64,000 nt of DNA from Nocardioides sp. (GCF_030149505.1 NZ_JASBRN010000020.1:1-64000); one strand, 5' to 3'. Shown: positions 30,864 to 39,793, counted from the stretch's first letter. The notes: generated by a model from the letters alone, not told the origin. Numbers and translations are program-made.

Positions 30864-31475
30864 GTGACCGGACCGCTGACCGCCGTACGCCGCTTGACCT
30901 CGACCGCCACCGGGCTGGCGAGCGCCACCGTCCGCACAGGGGTGGGGGTGGCCTCGACCGCCGTCCACGGGGCGCTTCACCTCCTCCATCGCGGCGACGG
31001 GGCCAGCGGCACCCGCGCCGAGCAGCAGCCCGAGCCGGTCCGCGTGCCCACGCCTCCGGACCCCGCCGTGGCAGTCGCGAAGAAGCAGGCCGAGGCAGCG
31101 GCTGCGCAGAAGCCCGCCCGGAAGACGGCGAGGAAGGCTCCCTCCGCGAAGGCAGCCACCACGGCACCCGCGACCGCCGGGAAGGCCAGCACCGGGAAGG
31201 CCGGCTCTGGGAAGGCCGGCTCTGGGAAGGCCGGCACGAGGGCTGCGTCCCAGCCCGCCCCCAAGCCCGCACCGCCGAGGAAGAAGGCCAGCGAGGTCCC
31301 GCTCAAGTCCGAGCCGACCCCCGCCTCCGCGGCCCCGCAGGAGCCCGAGGGCCCGGACGTCCGCCCGGGTGACGGCGGAGCGACCGGTCTGGCCGAGGGG
31401 GAGCCGCTGCTCGACCCCGGCGTCGCGGCGCAGGTCCGCGCGGAGTCCGAGCAGCTCCGCTCCGCGGCCGAGTAG
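30864..31475 (+). CDS. Basic Lys/Ala/Pro-rich protein with pentapeptide repeats
   Basis: 203 residues. A Ser/Thr/Val-rich N-terminal segment (VRRLTSTATGLASATVRTG), then a long lysine/alanine/proline tail with GKAST-GKAGS-GKAGS-GKAGT repeats encoded by 15-bp DNA repeats (31176-31235), and a compact acidic end (LLDPGVAAQVRAESEQLR). No named family recognised. The tail is similar in style to the C-termini of mycobacterial HupB and histone H1, so nucleic-acid binding is possible but unproven. Strong ribosome site AGAAGGAG 5 nt before the GTG, unlike the leaderless neighbours. Followed by a strong terminator. Confidence 0.75.
   Translation: MTGPLTAVRRLTSTATGLASATVRTGVGVASTAVHGALHLLHRGDGASGTRAEQQPEPVRVPTPPDPAVAVAKKQAEAAAAQKPARKTARKAPSAKAATTAPATAGKASTGKAGSGKAGSGKAGTRAASQPAPKPAPPRKKASEVPLKSEPTPASAAPQEPEGPDVRPGDGGATGLAEGEPLLDPGVAAQVRAESEQLRSAAE
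31176..31235. repeat. Four 15-bp in-frame coding repeats
   Basis: Units at 31176, 31191, 31206 and 31221 of the form nnnGGGAAGGCCnGC encode the GKA-type pentapeptides. Units 3 and 4 are identical, suggesting recent expansion. Confidence 0.85.
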
Positions 31476-31491
31476 GCCGCAGCACGCCCCT

Positions 31492-31529
31492 GCAGGGGCC
31501 GCCCACCGGAGTCGGTGGGCGGCCCCTGC
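31492..31529 (+). terminator. Strong hairpin terminator
   Basis: GCAGGGGCCGCCCACCG pairs perfectly over 17 bp with its complement around loop GAGT, 17 nt past the stop of the basic protein gene. Confidence 0.85.
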
Positions 31530-31647
31530 GGCGTGTGCGGGGCGTCCCACCGCTCAGGCGCGGACCCGCGGGTTGGGGGCAGGCGGGCAGACTCGGGGCG
31601 ACTACTCCCCCGCCACCAGCCACGTCGAGACACCGAGGAGCCCGCGC

Positions 31648-31836
31648 GTGAGGTCGCTCAGGTCCACAGCCCGCCAGGTGAGGTCCACCGCCCAGGAGGT
31701 CACGCTCGCGGGCGTGCGCACCGGGCTCGCGCTGACGACGACGATGACCCTCGTGGTCCGCCGGGCGATCCGGCCCGACCCGCCGGGCGCGGGCTCCGGT
31801 GCGGCTCGCCCCGGGAGCGGTCGCGGCCCACGCTGA
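31648..31836 (+). CDS. Small basic protein, possible paralogue of the N-terminus of the preceding gene
   Basis: 62 residues starting MRSLRSTARQVRSTAQEVTL, then AGVRTGLALTTTMTLVVRRA and a Pro/Gly/Arg tail. The stretch VRTGLALTTTMTLVVRR echoes VRTGVGVASTAVHG of the 30864 gene. A GAGGAG ribosome site lies 7 nt before the GTG and a terminator follows, which supports a real gene despite its size. Function unknown. Confidence 0.55.
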   Translation: MRSLRSTARQVRSTAQEVTLAGVRTGLALTTTMTLVVRRAIRPDPPGAGSGAARPGSGRGPR

Positions 31837-31859
31837 CCGCGCCCCCGACGTACGACGAA

Positions 31860-31887
31860 GGGCCCCACCGCTCCGGCGGTGGGGCCC
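31860..31887. terminator. Bidirectional hairpin between convergent genes
   Basis: GGGCCCCACCGC/GCGGTGGGGCCC, a perfect 12-bp stem with loop TCCG, 20 bp from the acyl-CoA dehydrogenase stop. Confidence 0.8.
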
Positions 31888-31907
31888 CTCGTGTCGTTGC
31901 TGCCGGG

Positions 31908-33128
31908 TCAGCGCAGCTCGGCGCTGGAGAGCCCGAGGATGCGGCGGGCCACGATCAGCTGCTGGATCTGCTGGGTCCCCTCGAAGATGTCGAGGATCTT
32001 GGAGTCCCGGGACCACTTCTCGAGCAGCTCGCCCTCGGAGTAGCCGACGGACCCGCAGAGCTCGACGCACGAGAGCGTGATGTCGGAGCCGACGCGGCCG
32101 GCCTTCGCCTTGGCCATGGAGGCCTCGAGGCTGTTGGGCTCGCGGTTGTCGGCCATCCACGCCGCCTGCATCATCAGCAGCCGGGCGCCCTCCCAGTCGG
32201 CCTCCATCTGCAGGAACTTCGCCGCGGCGGCGGACTGCAGGTGGGCGGGCCGGTCGTAGTCGACCTCGACGCCGGCCTGCGCGAGCAGGTCACGGGTGAG
32301 GTCGAGTGAGGCCTTGGCGCAGCCGACGGCCATCGCGGCCACCAGCGGCCGGGTGTTGTCGAAGGTGGCCATCGCGCCGGCGAAGCCCTGCTTGGTGTCG
32401 ATCTCCGGGGAGCCGAGGAGGTTCTCCTTCGGCACCCGGCAGTTCTCGAAGATGATCGCCGCGGTGTCGGAGGCGCGGATGCCGAGCTTGTGCTCGAGCC
32501 GCTCGACCCGCATGCCGGGGGTGCCCTTGGCGACCACGAACGACTTGATCGCCGCGCGGCCCAGCTCGCGGTCCAGGGTCGCCCACACCACGATGTGATC
32601 GGCCCGGTCGCCGGAGGTGACGTAGATCTTCTCGCCGTTGATGACGTACTCGTCGCCGTCGAGCACCGCGGTCGTCTTGATGTTGGCGGAGTCCGAGCCG
32701 ACGCCGGGCTCGGTGATCGCCATGCCGGCCCACACGCCGGCGAACCGCTCGGCCTGCTCGTCGTCGGCCACCGAGGCGATGGCGGAGTTGCCCAGGCCCT
32801 GGCGCGGCATCGACAGCAGCAGGCCCACGTCGCCCCAGCACATCTCCTGGATCGACATCACCGACGCGAGGTTGGCGCCGTTCTTCGTACCGGTGTCCTT
32901 CGTCTCCGGCTTCTCGTCGCGGCGGACGCCGGCGGCGCCCGCGCCCTCGGACGCGCCGGACTCCGAGAGCCCGTCGATCATGGCGGCGAGCATGTCCAGC
33001 TCGGTGGGGTAGGCGTGCTCGGCGCGGTCGTACTTGCGCGAGATGGGCCGCAGCATGTTCATCGCGACCTGGTGGGCCTGCGAGGCCAGGGGCTTGAGCT
33101 TCTTGGGGTCGTCCAGGGAGATGGCCAT
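31908..33128 (-). CDS. Acyl-CoA dehydrogenase, FadE23-like
   Basis: 406 residues. FAD/substrate motifs MAITEPGVGSDSANIKTTA and YVTSGDRADHIVVW; catalytic Glu in DIFEGTQQIQQL. The ATG shares one base with the upstream gene's TGA (TGATG), so the pair is co-translated. The arrangement of a shorter full-length enzyme after a longer one matches, from memory, the mycobacterial fadE24-fadE23 operon. Probably half of a heteromeric acyl-CoA dehydrogenase. Confidence 0.9.
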   Translation of the reverse strand: MAISLDDPKKLKPLASQAHQVAMNMLRPISRKYDRAEHAYPTELDMLAAMIDGLSESGASEGAGAAGVRRDEKPETKDTGTKNGANLASVMSIQEMCWGDVGLLLSMPRQGLGNSAIASVADDEQAERFAGVWAGMAITEPGVGSDSANIKTTAVLDGDEYVINGEKIYVTSGDRADHIVVWATLDRELGRAAIKSFVVAKGTPGMRVERLEHKLGIRASDTAAIIFENCRVPKENLLGSPEIDTKQGFAGAMATFDNTRPLVAAMAVGCAKASLDLTRDLLAQAGVEVDYDRPAHLQSAAAAKFLQMEADWEGARLLMMQAAWMADNREPNSLEASMAKAKAGRVGSDITLSCVELCGSVGYSEGELLEKWSRDSKILDIFEGTQQIQQLIVARRILGLSSAELR

Positions 33129-34501
33129 CAGACCAGCACCGTTCCTTCCATGACTGCGACGGCACGCAGGTCGCGGTACCACCGCTCGACCGGGTGCTCC
33201 TTGACGAATCCGTGCCCACCGAGGAGCTGGACGCCGTCGTTGCCGATCGCCATGCCCTTCTCGGCGCACAGCTTGCGGGCCAGGGCGACCTCGCGGCTGA
33301 AGTCCTTGCCCTCGGCCGCGCGGCCGGCGGCCTTGTAGGTGAGCAGGCGCATGGCCTGCAGCTCGATCGTGATGTTCGCGACCATGAACGCCACCGACTG
33401 GCGGTGGGCGATCGGCTCGCCGAACGCCTCCCGGGTCTTCACGTAGGGCGTGACGTAGTCGAGCACGGCCTGGCCGGTGCCGACGGCCAGCGCGCACCAG
33501 GCGAGGCGGGAGAGTCGCACGCACTCGGCGTACGTCGTCCCGTCGGTCGCGCCCAGCACGGCGTCGGCCGGGACGGTGACGCCCTCGAGGCGCAGGGTCG
33601 CGAGCGCGGCGGCGCGGATGCCCATGGAGGGGTCGGCCTCGACCGTCAGCCCGGGGGTGGAGGACTCGACGAGGAACAGCACCGGAGTGCCGTCGAGGCT
33701 GGCGCCGACGACGAAGAGCTCGGCCTCGGCGCCGCGCACGACACCGGCCTTGGCGCCGTCCAGGACGTAGCCCTCGGAGGTCCTGCGAGCGGTGGTGGAG
33801 GGCTGCAGGACGTCGAAGAGGACCGTCTTCTCCTGCAGCGCGAGCGCGGCCGCCGGGGCCTCGTCCTCGGTGAAGGCCGGGAGGTAGGTCTGCTGCTGGG
33901 CCTCGGTGCCCCACAGGCCGAGCGCGGTGGCGACCGAGCCGGGGCCGAGGGCGGCCAGCGCGATGCCCATGTCGCCCTTCGAGAGCGCCTCGGCGACGAG
34001 CGTGCCGGCCATGGCCGAGCGCTCCTCGGAGATGCCGCCGAGGGTCTCCGGCACGCCCAGGATGGGCAGGCCGAGCTGGAGGCCGGCCTTGATGACGCTG
34101 TCGGGGGTGGTGCAGGCCTCGTCGGCCTCGGCCGCCGCGGGACGGACGACCTCCTCGGTGTACTCCGTCACCGCGTCGACGAGCATCTGCTCGTCCTCGG
34201 TCGGGGTCAGGTCGAAGACGCCGGTCCGCTTGGCCGCCGGAACGCGGGTGCCCGGACCCTTGCCGCTGGCCTTCGCGAACGTCCGGCTCGCGGCCGTCAC
34301 CGTGCGGAAGCCCTCGCGGGTGGTCGTGAAGACGACCTGCTCGGCCTGCTTGCGCAGACCGACGCGGTCGAGGAGGTCGCTCTGGGCCAGCTTGTTCAGC
34401 GCGGCGACGGCGTACCCGATGGGGTCCCGCTGCTCCGCGCTCGCCAGCCCGTGCCTGCCGCCGGGCGACAGGCGCGTCATGAGGCTCTTGCCGATGTCCA
34501 T
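33128..34501 (-). CDS. Acyl-CoA dehydrogenase, FadE24-like, unusual C-terminus
   Basis: 457 residues. A 95-residue N-terminal extension precedes the dehydrogenase core (FDLTPTEDEQMLVDAVTEY). It ends AVAVMEGTVLV four residues after the catalytic-Glu-position EGT, lacking the usual final helix, as if it relies on its partner gene for a complete complex. The -10 box TACATT lies 7 nt before the ATG and is embedded in an inverted-repeat operator. Confidence 0.87.
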   Translation of the reverse strand: MDIGKSLMTRLSPGGRHGLASAEQRDPIGYAVAALNKLAQSDLLDRVGLRKQAEQVVFTTTREGFRTVTAASRTFAKASGKGPGTRVPAAKRTGVFDLTPTEDEQMLVDAVTEYTEEVVRPAAAEADEACTTPDSVIKAGLQLGLPILGVPETLGGISEERSAMAGTLVAEALSKGDMGIALAALGPGSVATALGLWGTEAQQQTYLPAFTEDEAPAAALALQEKTVLFDVLQPSTTARRTSEGYVLDGAKAGVVRGAEAELFVVGASLDGTPVLFLVESSTPGLTVEADPSMGIRAAALATLRLEGVTVPADAVLGATDGTTYAECVRLSRLAWCALAVGTGQAVLDYVTPYVKTREAFGEPIAHRQSVAFMVANITIELQAMRLLTYKAAGRAAEGKDFSREVALARKLCAEKGMAIGNDGVQLLGGHGFVKEHPVERWYRDLRAVAVMEGTVLV

Positions 34502-34508
34502 GCGGAGA

Positions 34509-34527
34509 AATGTAACTGTGAGTTACA
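34509..34527 (-). promoter_or_regulatory. Inverted-repeat operator overlapping the fadE pair's -10 box
   Basis: TGTAACT-GTG-AGTTACA (34511-34527) is a perfect 7+3+7 inverted repeat in a locally AT-rich patch. The -10 TACATT (complement of 34509-34514) overlaps its proximal arm, 7 nt from the start codon. A TetR-type repressor bound here would block transcription of a leaderless operon. Regulator identity is inference. Confidence 0.75.
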
Positions 34528-34595
34528 CATTGCGCTACAGGTCGTCTCGTGGAGCAGGTCACAGGGCTGCGTGGGGCGATGACTAGGGTCCTCGC

Positions 34596-35204
34596 ATGGC
34601 CGAGACCACCCCGATCCCGCCGCCCGAGCACGCGCCGCACGGACCCCTCCCCACCGGAGGCACGGTGCGGCCGATCACGCGCTGGGGCACCCCGGTCATG
34701 CACCGCGCCCAGGAGCCGGTGACCTCCTTCGACGAGGAGCTGCGCTCGCTGGTCGCCGACATGGTCGCCACGATGTACGCCGCCGACGGGGTCGGCCTGG
34801 CCGCCTGCCAGATCGGCGTCGACAAGGCGGTCTTCGTCTTCGACTGCCCCGACGAGAGCGGCGAGCGCACCGTCGGAGTGGTCTGCAACCCCGAGCTCAC
34901 CCTGCCCGAGGGCAAGGACCGCAACCTCGACGACTCCGACGAGGGCTGCCTGTCCTTCCCGGGCGCGTTCGTCGAGCTGGCGCGGCCCGACTGGGCCTCG
35001 GTCACCGGCCAGGGCCTGGACGGCGAGCCGGTCTCCTTCGCCGGCGACGGTCTGCTGGCCCGCTGCCTCCAGCACGAGACCGACCACACCCGCGGCACCG
35101 TCTTCGGCGACCGGCTGCCCACCAAGGCCCGCAAGAAGCTCACCAAGGAGCACGACCGCCTCGCCGAGGACTACCCCCTCGACTGGCCGGCCTCGGACGC
35201 CTGA
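34596..35204 (+). CDS. def: Peptide deformylase
   Basis: 202 residues. The three motifs are GVGLAACQIG, EGCLSFPG (zinc Cys) and QHETDH (HExxH zinc site). It removes the formyl group from nascent N-terminal methionine. The N-terminal 25 residues are a Pro-rich extension. ATG 6 nt below TAGGGT (34584-34589). Its TGA is the first codon of the 22-bp repeat array. Confidence 0.95.
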   Translation: MAETTPIPPPEHAPHGPLPTGGTVRPITRWGTPVMHRAQEPVTSFDEELRSLVADMVATMYAADGVGLAACQIGVDKAVFVFDCPDESGERTVGVVCNPELTLPEGKDRNLDDSDEGCLSFPGAFVELARPDWASVTGQGLDGEPVSFAGDGLLARCLQHETDHTRGTVFGDRLPTKARKKLTKEHDRLAEDYPLDWPASDA

Positions 35205-35330
35205 CTCGGCGCTGGTTCAACGGTGACTCGGCGCTGGTTCGAGCGTGAGTCGGCGCTCGCCGAGTGACCCTCGAATCCGTGCCGAGTGACGCTCGAACCC
35301 GTGCCGAGTGACCCTCGAATCCGTGCCGAG
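35202..35330. repeat. 22-bp repeat array in opposing orientations between def and an rRNA/tRNA methyltransferase gene
   Basis: Three near-identical direct units GCCGAGTGACCCTCGAATCC plus GT (35259-35280, 35281-35302, 35303-35324) face two inverted units (35202-35223, 35224-35245) and a half unit. They fill the whole convergent gap. There are no spacers. Units share a CCGT/CCCTCGA core with the 57.5-kb inverted repeat. Confidence 0.85.
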
Positions 35331-35338
35331 TGGGCGGG

Positions 35339-36142
35339 TCAGCGGCGGGCGGTGACGTAGCAGGCGACGGCGGCAGCCGCGGCGACGTTGAGCGAGTCGA
35401 TGCCTGCGGCCATGGGGATGATCGCGCGGCGGTCGGCGGACTGCTCCCAACGGGTGGACAGGCCGTGGCCTTCGGAGCCCAGGACCAGGGCGACGCGGTC
35501 GAGCCCGGCCACCGCCTCCTCGAGGGGTACGGCGTCGGGCGCGAGCGTGAGCGCCACGCTGGTGAACCCGCGTGCGGACAGGTCGGGCAGCGCGCCGTGC
35601 CAGTCCGGCACGCGGGTCCAGGGCAGGGCGAAGACGGCCCCCATCGCCACCTTGACCGATCGGCGGTAGAGCGGGTCGGCGCAGCGCGGGCCGAGGAGCA
35701 CGGCGTCGACCCCGAGCGCTGCGCCGGAACGGAACGCGGCGCCGACGTTGGTGTGGTCGACCAGGTCCTCCAGCACCAGCACGAACCTCGCGCCCTCGAG
35801 CACCTCCTCCACCGGCCGGTCGGGGCGCCGGTGCAGGGAGGCCAGCGCGCCGCGATGGACGTGGAAGCCCGTCACCTCCTCGGCGAGCGCCTCGGAGATG
35901 ACGTAGCAGGGCGCGTCGGAGGTCTCCAGCACGTCGGCCAGGCCGTCCAGCCAGCGGGGCGCCATGAGGAACGACCGGGGCGTGAAGCCGCCCTCGACCG
36001 CCCGGCGCACGACCTTCTCGCCCTCGGCGAGGAAGAGGCCGTGCTCGGCCTCGAGTGCGCGGCGCAGCTGGACGTCGCGCAGGTCTCGGTAGTCCCCGAG
36101 TCGGGGGTCGGCGGGGTCGTCGATCTCGACGAGGTGCGCCAC
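35339..36142 (-). CDS. SpoU/TrmH-family RNA 2'-O-methyltransferase
   Basis: 267 residues. Knotted SPOUT C-terminal domain with the motifs LEDLVDHTNVGAAFRSG, VALVLGSEGHGLS and IPMAAGIDSLNVAAAAAVA. The N-terminal part resembles the RNA-binding domain of TrmH/RlmB. Target RNA not assignable. GTG start, one base after the cobA-type stop codon region, so it is in that operon. Confidence 0.9.
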   Translation of the reverse strand: MAHLVEIDDPADPRLGDYRDLRDVQLRRALEAEHGLFLAEGEKVVRRAVEGGFTPRSFLMAPRWLDGLADVLETSDAPCYVISEALAEEVTGFHVHRGALASLHRRPDRPVEEVLEGARFVLVLEDLVDHTNVGAAFRSGAALGVDAVLLGPRCADPLYRRSVKVAMGAVFALPWTRVPDWHGALPDLSARGFTSVALTLAPDAVPLEEAVAGLDRVALVLGSEGHGLSTRWEQSADRRAIIPMAAGIDSLNVAAAAAVACYVTARR

Positions 36143-36143
36143 G

Positions 36144-37478
36144 TCAGTCCTGCCCGGCGGCGCCCGCGGCACCGGCCGCCGGGCCACCGGCGACGTGGGC
36201 CGCACGGTCGGGCACCACGACCTCGGGGGCCGGGTAGTGCTCGGGACGCGCCACAGCGACGACGTCGCCGACGACGATGATCGCCGGCGGTCGGACGGAC
36301 TGGGCCTCGATGTCGGCGCCCAGCGCGCCCAGCGTCGTGAGGACGGTCCGCTCCTCGGGCATCGTGCCCTCCACGACGACCGCGACCGGCGTGCTGGCCG
36401 GGCGGCCTCCGGCGACGAGCACCTCGGCGATCGCCCCGGCGTTGTGGACGGCCATGAGCAGCACCACGGTGCCGCGCATCCGGGCCACCGCTCCCCACTC
36501 GACCAGCGACTGGGGGTGGTCCGGGGGCAGGTGGCCGGAGATGACGGTGAACTCGTGGGCCACGCCGCGGTGGGTGACGGGGATGCCGACGGCCGCCGGC
36601 ACCGCGATCGAGGAGGTGATGCCCGGCACGACGGAGACCGGCACACCGGCGGCCTGGCAGGCCAGCACCTCCTCGTAGCCGCGGCCGAAGACGAAGCCGT
36701 CGCCGCCCTTGAACCGCACCACCCGCTTGCCCTCGCGGGCCCTCGCCACGATGACGTCGTTGATCGCCTCCTGCGTGGCCGAGCGGCCGCGCGGCAGCTT
36801 GGCGACGTCGACCAGCTCGACGTGGGCGGGCAGCTCGTCGAGCAGCTCGCGGGGGGCCAGCCGGTCGGCGACGACGACGTCGGCCGAGGCGAGGGCCTGG
36901 CGGGCCGCGACGGTGGCCAGCGCGGGATCGCCCGGTCCGCCGCCGACGAGGACGACGCCGGGGGTGCGGTCGTGCGTGGCGCGTGCGCTGAGGGTGCCGT
37001 TCTGGAGCGCTCCCATGATCTCGTCGCGCACGCCGGCGGACTTGCGCGGCTCGCGGTTGGCCAGCACCGCGACGGTCAGCCCCGCGTGCCGTCCGACGGC
37101 CGGGGTCCACGCACTGGCCGCCGACGCGTCGTCGGCGCGGACGCAGAAGATCCGCCGCCGCTCGCACTCGGTCGAGACCAGCTCGTTGGCGTGCGGGTCG
37201 TTGGTCGCCGCGACGACGTACCACGCGTCCTCGAGGTCGCCCGGCTCGAAGCGGCGCTGCTCCCACGTGATCTCGCCGGCCAGGCCCTCGAGGGCCGGGG
37301 TGACCTGGGGCGAGACCAGCAGCACGTCGGCGCCCGCGGCGATGAGGGCGGGGACCCGCCGCTGGGCCACGTGGCCGCCGCCGACGACCACGACGCGACG
37401 ACCCGCCAGCCGCAGGCCGACGGGGTACGGCGGGTGGTCCCCCTCGGGGGACGGACCGTCCTGGGACTCACCGAGCAT
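36144..37478 (-). CDS. Siroheme synthase, two-domain (precorrin-2 dehydrogenase + uroporphyrinogen-III methyltransferase)
   Basis: 444 residues. An N-terminal NAD-binding domain (VVVVGGGHVAQRRVPAL) oxidises precorrin-2, and the C-terminal domain is a tetrapyrrole methylase (VVLVGGGPGDPALATVAARQ, GRGYEEVLA, SVVPGITSSIAVPA) like CobA. Together they resemble CysG. Start: ATG 37478 with GGGGGAGG 9 nt upstream; the ATG at 37487 directly abuts that site and is rejected. A Gly/Ala tail ends the protein. Confidence 0.9.
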   Translation of the reverse strand: MLGESQDGPSPEGDHPPYPVGLRLAGRRVVVVGGGHVAQRRVPALIAAGADVLLVSPQVTPALEGLAGEITWEQRRFEPGDLEDAWYVVAATNDPHANELVSTECERRRIFCVRADDASAASAWTPAVGRHAGLTVAVLANREPRKSAGVRDEIMGALQNGTLSARATHDRTPGVVLVGGGPGDPALATVAARQALASADVVVADRLAPRELLDELPAHVELVDVAKLPRGRSATQEAINDVIVARAREGKRVVRFKGGDGFVFGRGYEEVLACQAAGVPVSVVPGITSSIAVPAAVGIPVTHRGVAHEFTVISGHLPPDHPQSLVEWGAVARMRGTVVLLMAVHNAGAIAEVLVAGGRPASTPVAVVVEGTMPEERTVLTTLGALGADIEAQSVRPPAIIVVGDVVAVARPEHYPAPEVVVPDRAAHVAGGPAAGAAGAAGQD

Positions 37479-37563
37479 GCGGTCCATCCTCCCCCAGCAG
37501 GGTGGCCGCGCGGCCCGCTGAGGGTGGTGGTCCGGCCTCCGAGACGCGGCTACGTTCGAGGAC

Positions 37564-38094
37564 ATGACCTCTCTCGACCGTCCCGTGACCCCGAACCCCT
37601 ACGACCTGCTGCCAGCGGTCCCGTCGTTCGCGGTGACCAGCACCGACGTCAGCGACGGCCAGCCGCTCGGCTCGGGCCAGGTCGCCGCCGAGGGCAACAC
37701 CTCCCCGCAGCTGTCGTGGGAGCCCGGCCCCGAGGGGACCAAGAGCTACACCGTCACCTGCTTCGACCCAGACGCACCCACCCCCAGCGGCTTCTGGCAC
37801 TGGGTCCTGGTCGACCTGCCGGCCGACTGCACCTCGCTGGACACCGGTGCCGGCGCCGAGGGTGCGGACCTGCCCGGCGGTGCCTTCATGTGCCGCAACG
37901 ACGCCGGGGGCAAGGGGTTCATGGGTGCCGCTCCTCCGCAGGGCGACCAGGTCCACCGCTACTTCTTCGTCGTGCACGCCGTGACCGAGGAGAGCCTCGG
38001 CGTCGACTCCGACGCCAGCCCGGCGGTCGTGTCGTTCAACCTGGTCTTCAAGACCGCCGCGCGCGCGATCCTGCACGGGACCTACCAGCACTGA
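37564..38094 (+). CDS. PEBP (YbhB/YbcL) family protein
   Basis: 176 residues. Phosphatidylethanolamine-binding/Raf-kinase-inhibitor-like fold with [20 protein letters not shown] and a [10 protein letters not shown] strand. Ligand unknown. ATG 7 nt below TACGTT (37551-37556). Its 3' end overlaps the convergent gene by 47 bp. Confidence 0.92.
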   Translation: MTSLDRPVTPNPYDLLPAVPSFAVTSTDVSDGQPLGSGQVAAEGNTSPQLSWEPGPEGTKSYTVTCFDPDAPTPSGFWHWVLVDLPADCTSLDTGAGAEGADLPGGAFMCRNDAGGKGFMGAAPPQGDQVHRYFFVVHAVTEESLGVDSDASPAVVSFNLVFKTAARAILHGTYQH

Positions 38095-38989
38095 CCCGCG
38101 CCCCCGCGTCGGTGCTCACCGCCGGCGCCACGGTGGCCGCCTCGTGCCGCAGCCAGGTGGCCACCGCTGGGTCGCACCGGTCGGGGTCGGTCAGCCACGC
38201 CACGCAGGCCTCGTAGCCACGGGTGACCCCGTTCGCTGCGTCGGCCGCTGCGGCGAGGACCAGCGAGGCGGCGCCGGGCAACGGCTCGCTGCCGCTGGTC
38301 TCCGCGCGCAGCCGGCTCGGGGCCGCGAGCAGCTCGTCGTCGGAGACCGCGTCGCGGCGGCGGCCGCGCAGTGCGGTCGCGGCCGCCCCGAGGTAGCCCG
38401 TGGTGCCGGGCCCGAGGGCGTCCTCGATCTCGGCGACCAGGTCCTCCAGGTGCCGCTCCAGCAGCCAGGTGGGCATCCCTCGGCCGGCGAGGACGCGGGA
38501 GAGCCAGTCGACCTGGCCCAGGCAGCCGTCGCGCGGCAGCTCGCCCAAGGTGACCAGCCACGCGGAGTCGGTGCCGGCGAAGCGGGCTCCGCGCTCGGCG
38601 TACCTCTCGCGGTAGTAGGGCTCGGCCTCGAACGTGCGGTGCGCCGCCCGCAGCGCGGCGCGGAGGCGTACGGCGTCGAGGGTCACGGAGTGGTGGCCGG
38701 CGTCGCGGTGGGCCACCCCGGAGTCGGGGCCGCGGTGCTGTGCCGAGCGCACGAGCGCGTCGACGACCCGCTCCCGGGCGCGGTGGACCTCCGGCAGGAC
38801 GTCGTCCTCGGCGTGGCCCTGCAGCAGCAGGCGCAGCCGACCGGGATCCTGGGTGCCGGCGACGAGCGAGACGCGCTCGACCCCGACCACGGCGGCCCAG
38901 GTCGCGGCGTCGCTCACCTCGCCGGTGCGGTCGCGGTCCGCCTCGGCCAGCAGCAGGTCGACCGCGCGGCCGTCGTCAGGCTCAGCCAT
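38048..38989 (-). CDS. Unknown protein, overlaps neighbours at both ends
   Basis: 313 residues, no family recognised. Regions that look folded: [33 protein letters not shown] and [21 protein letters not shown], mostly helical and acidic. Start ATG lies inside the end of the sortase gene (8-bp overlap), and the 3' end overlaps the PEBP gene antisense by 47 bp. Composition matches real genes, and the coupling with sortase suggests an operon; function unknown. The last 25 residues (Arg/Ser/Ala rich) may not be conserved. Confidence 0.7.
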   Translation of the reverse strand: MAEPDDGRAVDLLLAEADRDRTGEVSDAATWAAVVGVERVSLVAGTQDPGRLRLLLQGHAEDDVLPEVHRARERVVDALVRSAQHRGPDSGVAHRDAGHHSVTLDAVRLRAALRAAHRTFEAEPYYRERYAERGARFAGTDSAWLVTLGELPRDGCLGQVDWLSRVLAGRGMPTWLLERHLEDLVAEIEDALGPGTTGYLGAAATALRGRRRDAVSDDELLAAPSRLRAETSGSEPLPGAASLVLAAAADAANGVTRGYEACVAWLTDPDRCDPAVATWLRHEAATVAPAVSTDAGARVSAGRSRAGSRARRS

Positions 38990-39743
38990 CGACCGAGCCG
39001 CTGTCGGAGGTGGGTCCAGCAGTGGGTGAGACCTCGGGGTCGACGGGCAGCGCCGTGACGACGACGTTGGACAGGTACCGCGTGCCGTCCCAGTCCTCGC
39101 AGGTCAGCAGCACCAGCCGCCCGTCGACCTCCTGGCTGAAGAGCTCCGCGGCCCGCTCGGCCAGCCGGCCCTTGCGGTAGACGCGCACGGTCTCGACGAC
39201 GTACTCCATCGTGCGCAGGGCCCCCTCGCCGTCCTCGGTGCGCGTGCTACGCACCAGGACCTGGTCGCCCTCGACGAGTGTCTCCAGGTCGTCCAGCGCC
39301 CCGCCGCCGGAGTGGACCGTGTGCCCCACGACCAGGGCACTGCCGGTGGCGGCTCCGGGCTGGGCGCCGTCGGCCCACCAGCCCAGGACCTGCGGGTCGG
39401 CCGGCGGCACGAGCGTGCGGTCGGGCGCCTTGATCGGCAGCACGGGGGCGTCGACGTCGAGGGTGGGGACGATGACGCGATCGGGGTAGCCGGGCCGGAT
39501 GCGGGCGTACGTCGCGTCCTGGGTCGTGTCGACACCGGGGAGGGCCGAGCCGCTCGGGGCCGCAGGGGTCCCGGGCGTAGCCGAGGGCGGAGCCGGCTCC
39601 TCGCCCCCGATCCAGACGAGCACGGCCACCAGCGCCAGCACGAGGGCGGTCGCAGCCGCGACCGAGCGCCTCGGGCGGTCACGCACGTAGTGCCACAGGT
39701 CGACAGGAGCGGCCGAGAGGTCGCGCGTCGCCGAGGTGTCCAC
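38982..39743 (-). CDS. Class F sortase
   Basis: 253 residues. An N-terminal signal anchor (ATALVLALVAVLVWI) precedes a Pro-rich linker and the sortase barrel with catalytic His (VVGHTVHSG), Cys (LLTCEDWDG) and Arg (TRYLSN). Class F sortases of Actinobacteria have ill-defined substrates. Start: the GTG at 39743 has -10-like CAGGCT 7 nt upstream; a GTG at 39779 would add 12 residues. Confidence 0.9.
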   Translation of the reverse strand: MDTSATRDLSAAPVDLWHYVRDRPRRSVAAATALVLALVAVLVWIGGEEPAPPSATPGTPAAPSGSALPGVDTTQDATYARIRPGYPDRVIVPTLDVDAPVLPIKAPDRTLVPPADPQVLGWWADGAQPGAATGSALVVGHTVHSGGGALDDLETLVEGDQVLVRSTRTEDGEGALRTMEYVVETVRVYRKGRLAERAAELFSQEVDGRLVLLTCEDWDGTRYLSNVVVTALPVDPEVSPTAGPTSDSGSVDG

Positions 39744-39793
39744 GAGGTCCAGCCTGCCCGATGGGTGCCGGCGGGACACCCGCCGGGGCCCGC

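Noticed and set aside
31908..35153. 1081-residue frame suggesting an acyl-CoA dehydrogenase fusion
   Set aside because: Upstream part is the wrong frame of fadE24-like and antisense to def.
35202..35330. Possible CRISPR array
   Set aside because: Units are contiguous without spacers, in mixed orientation, and no cas genes are present.
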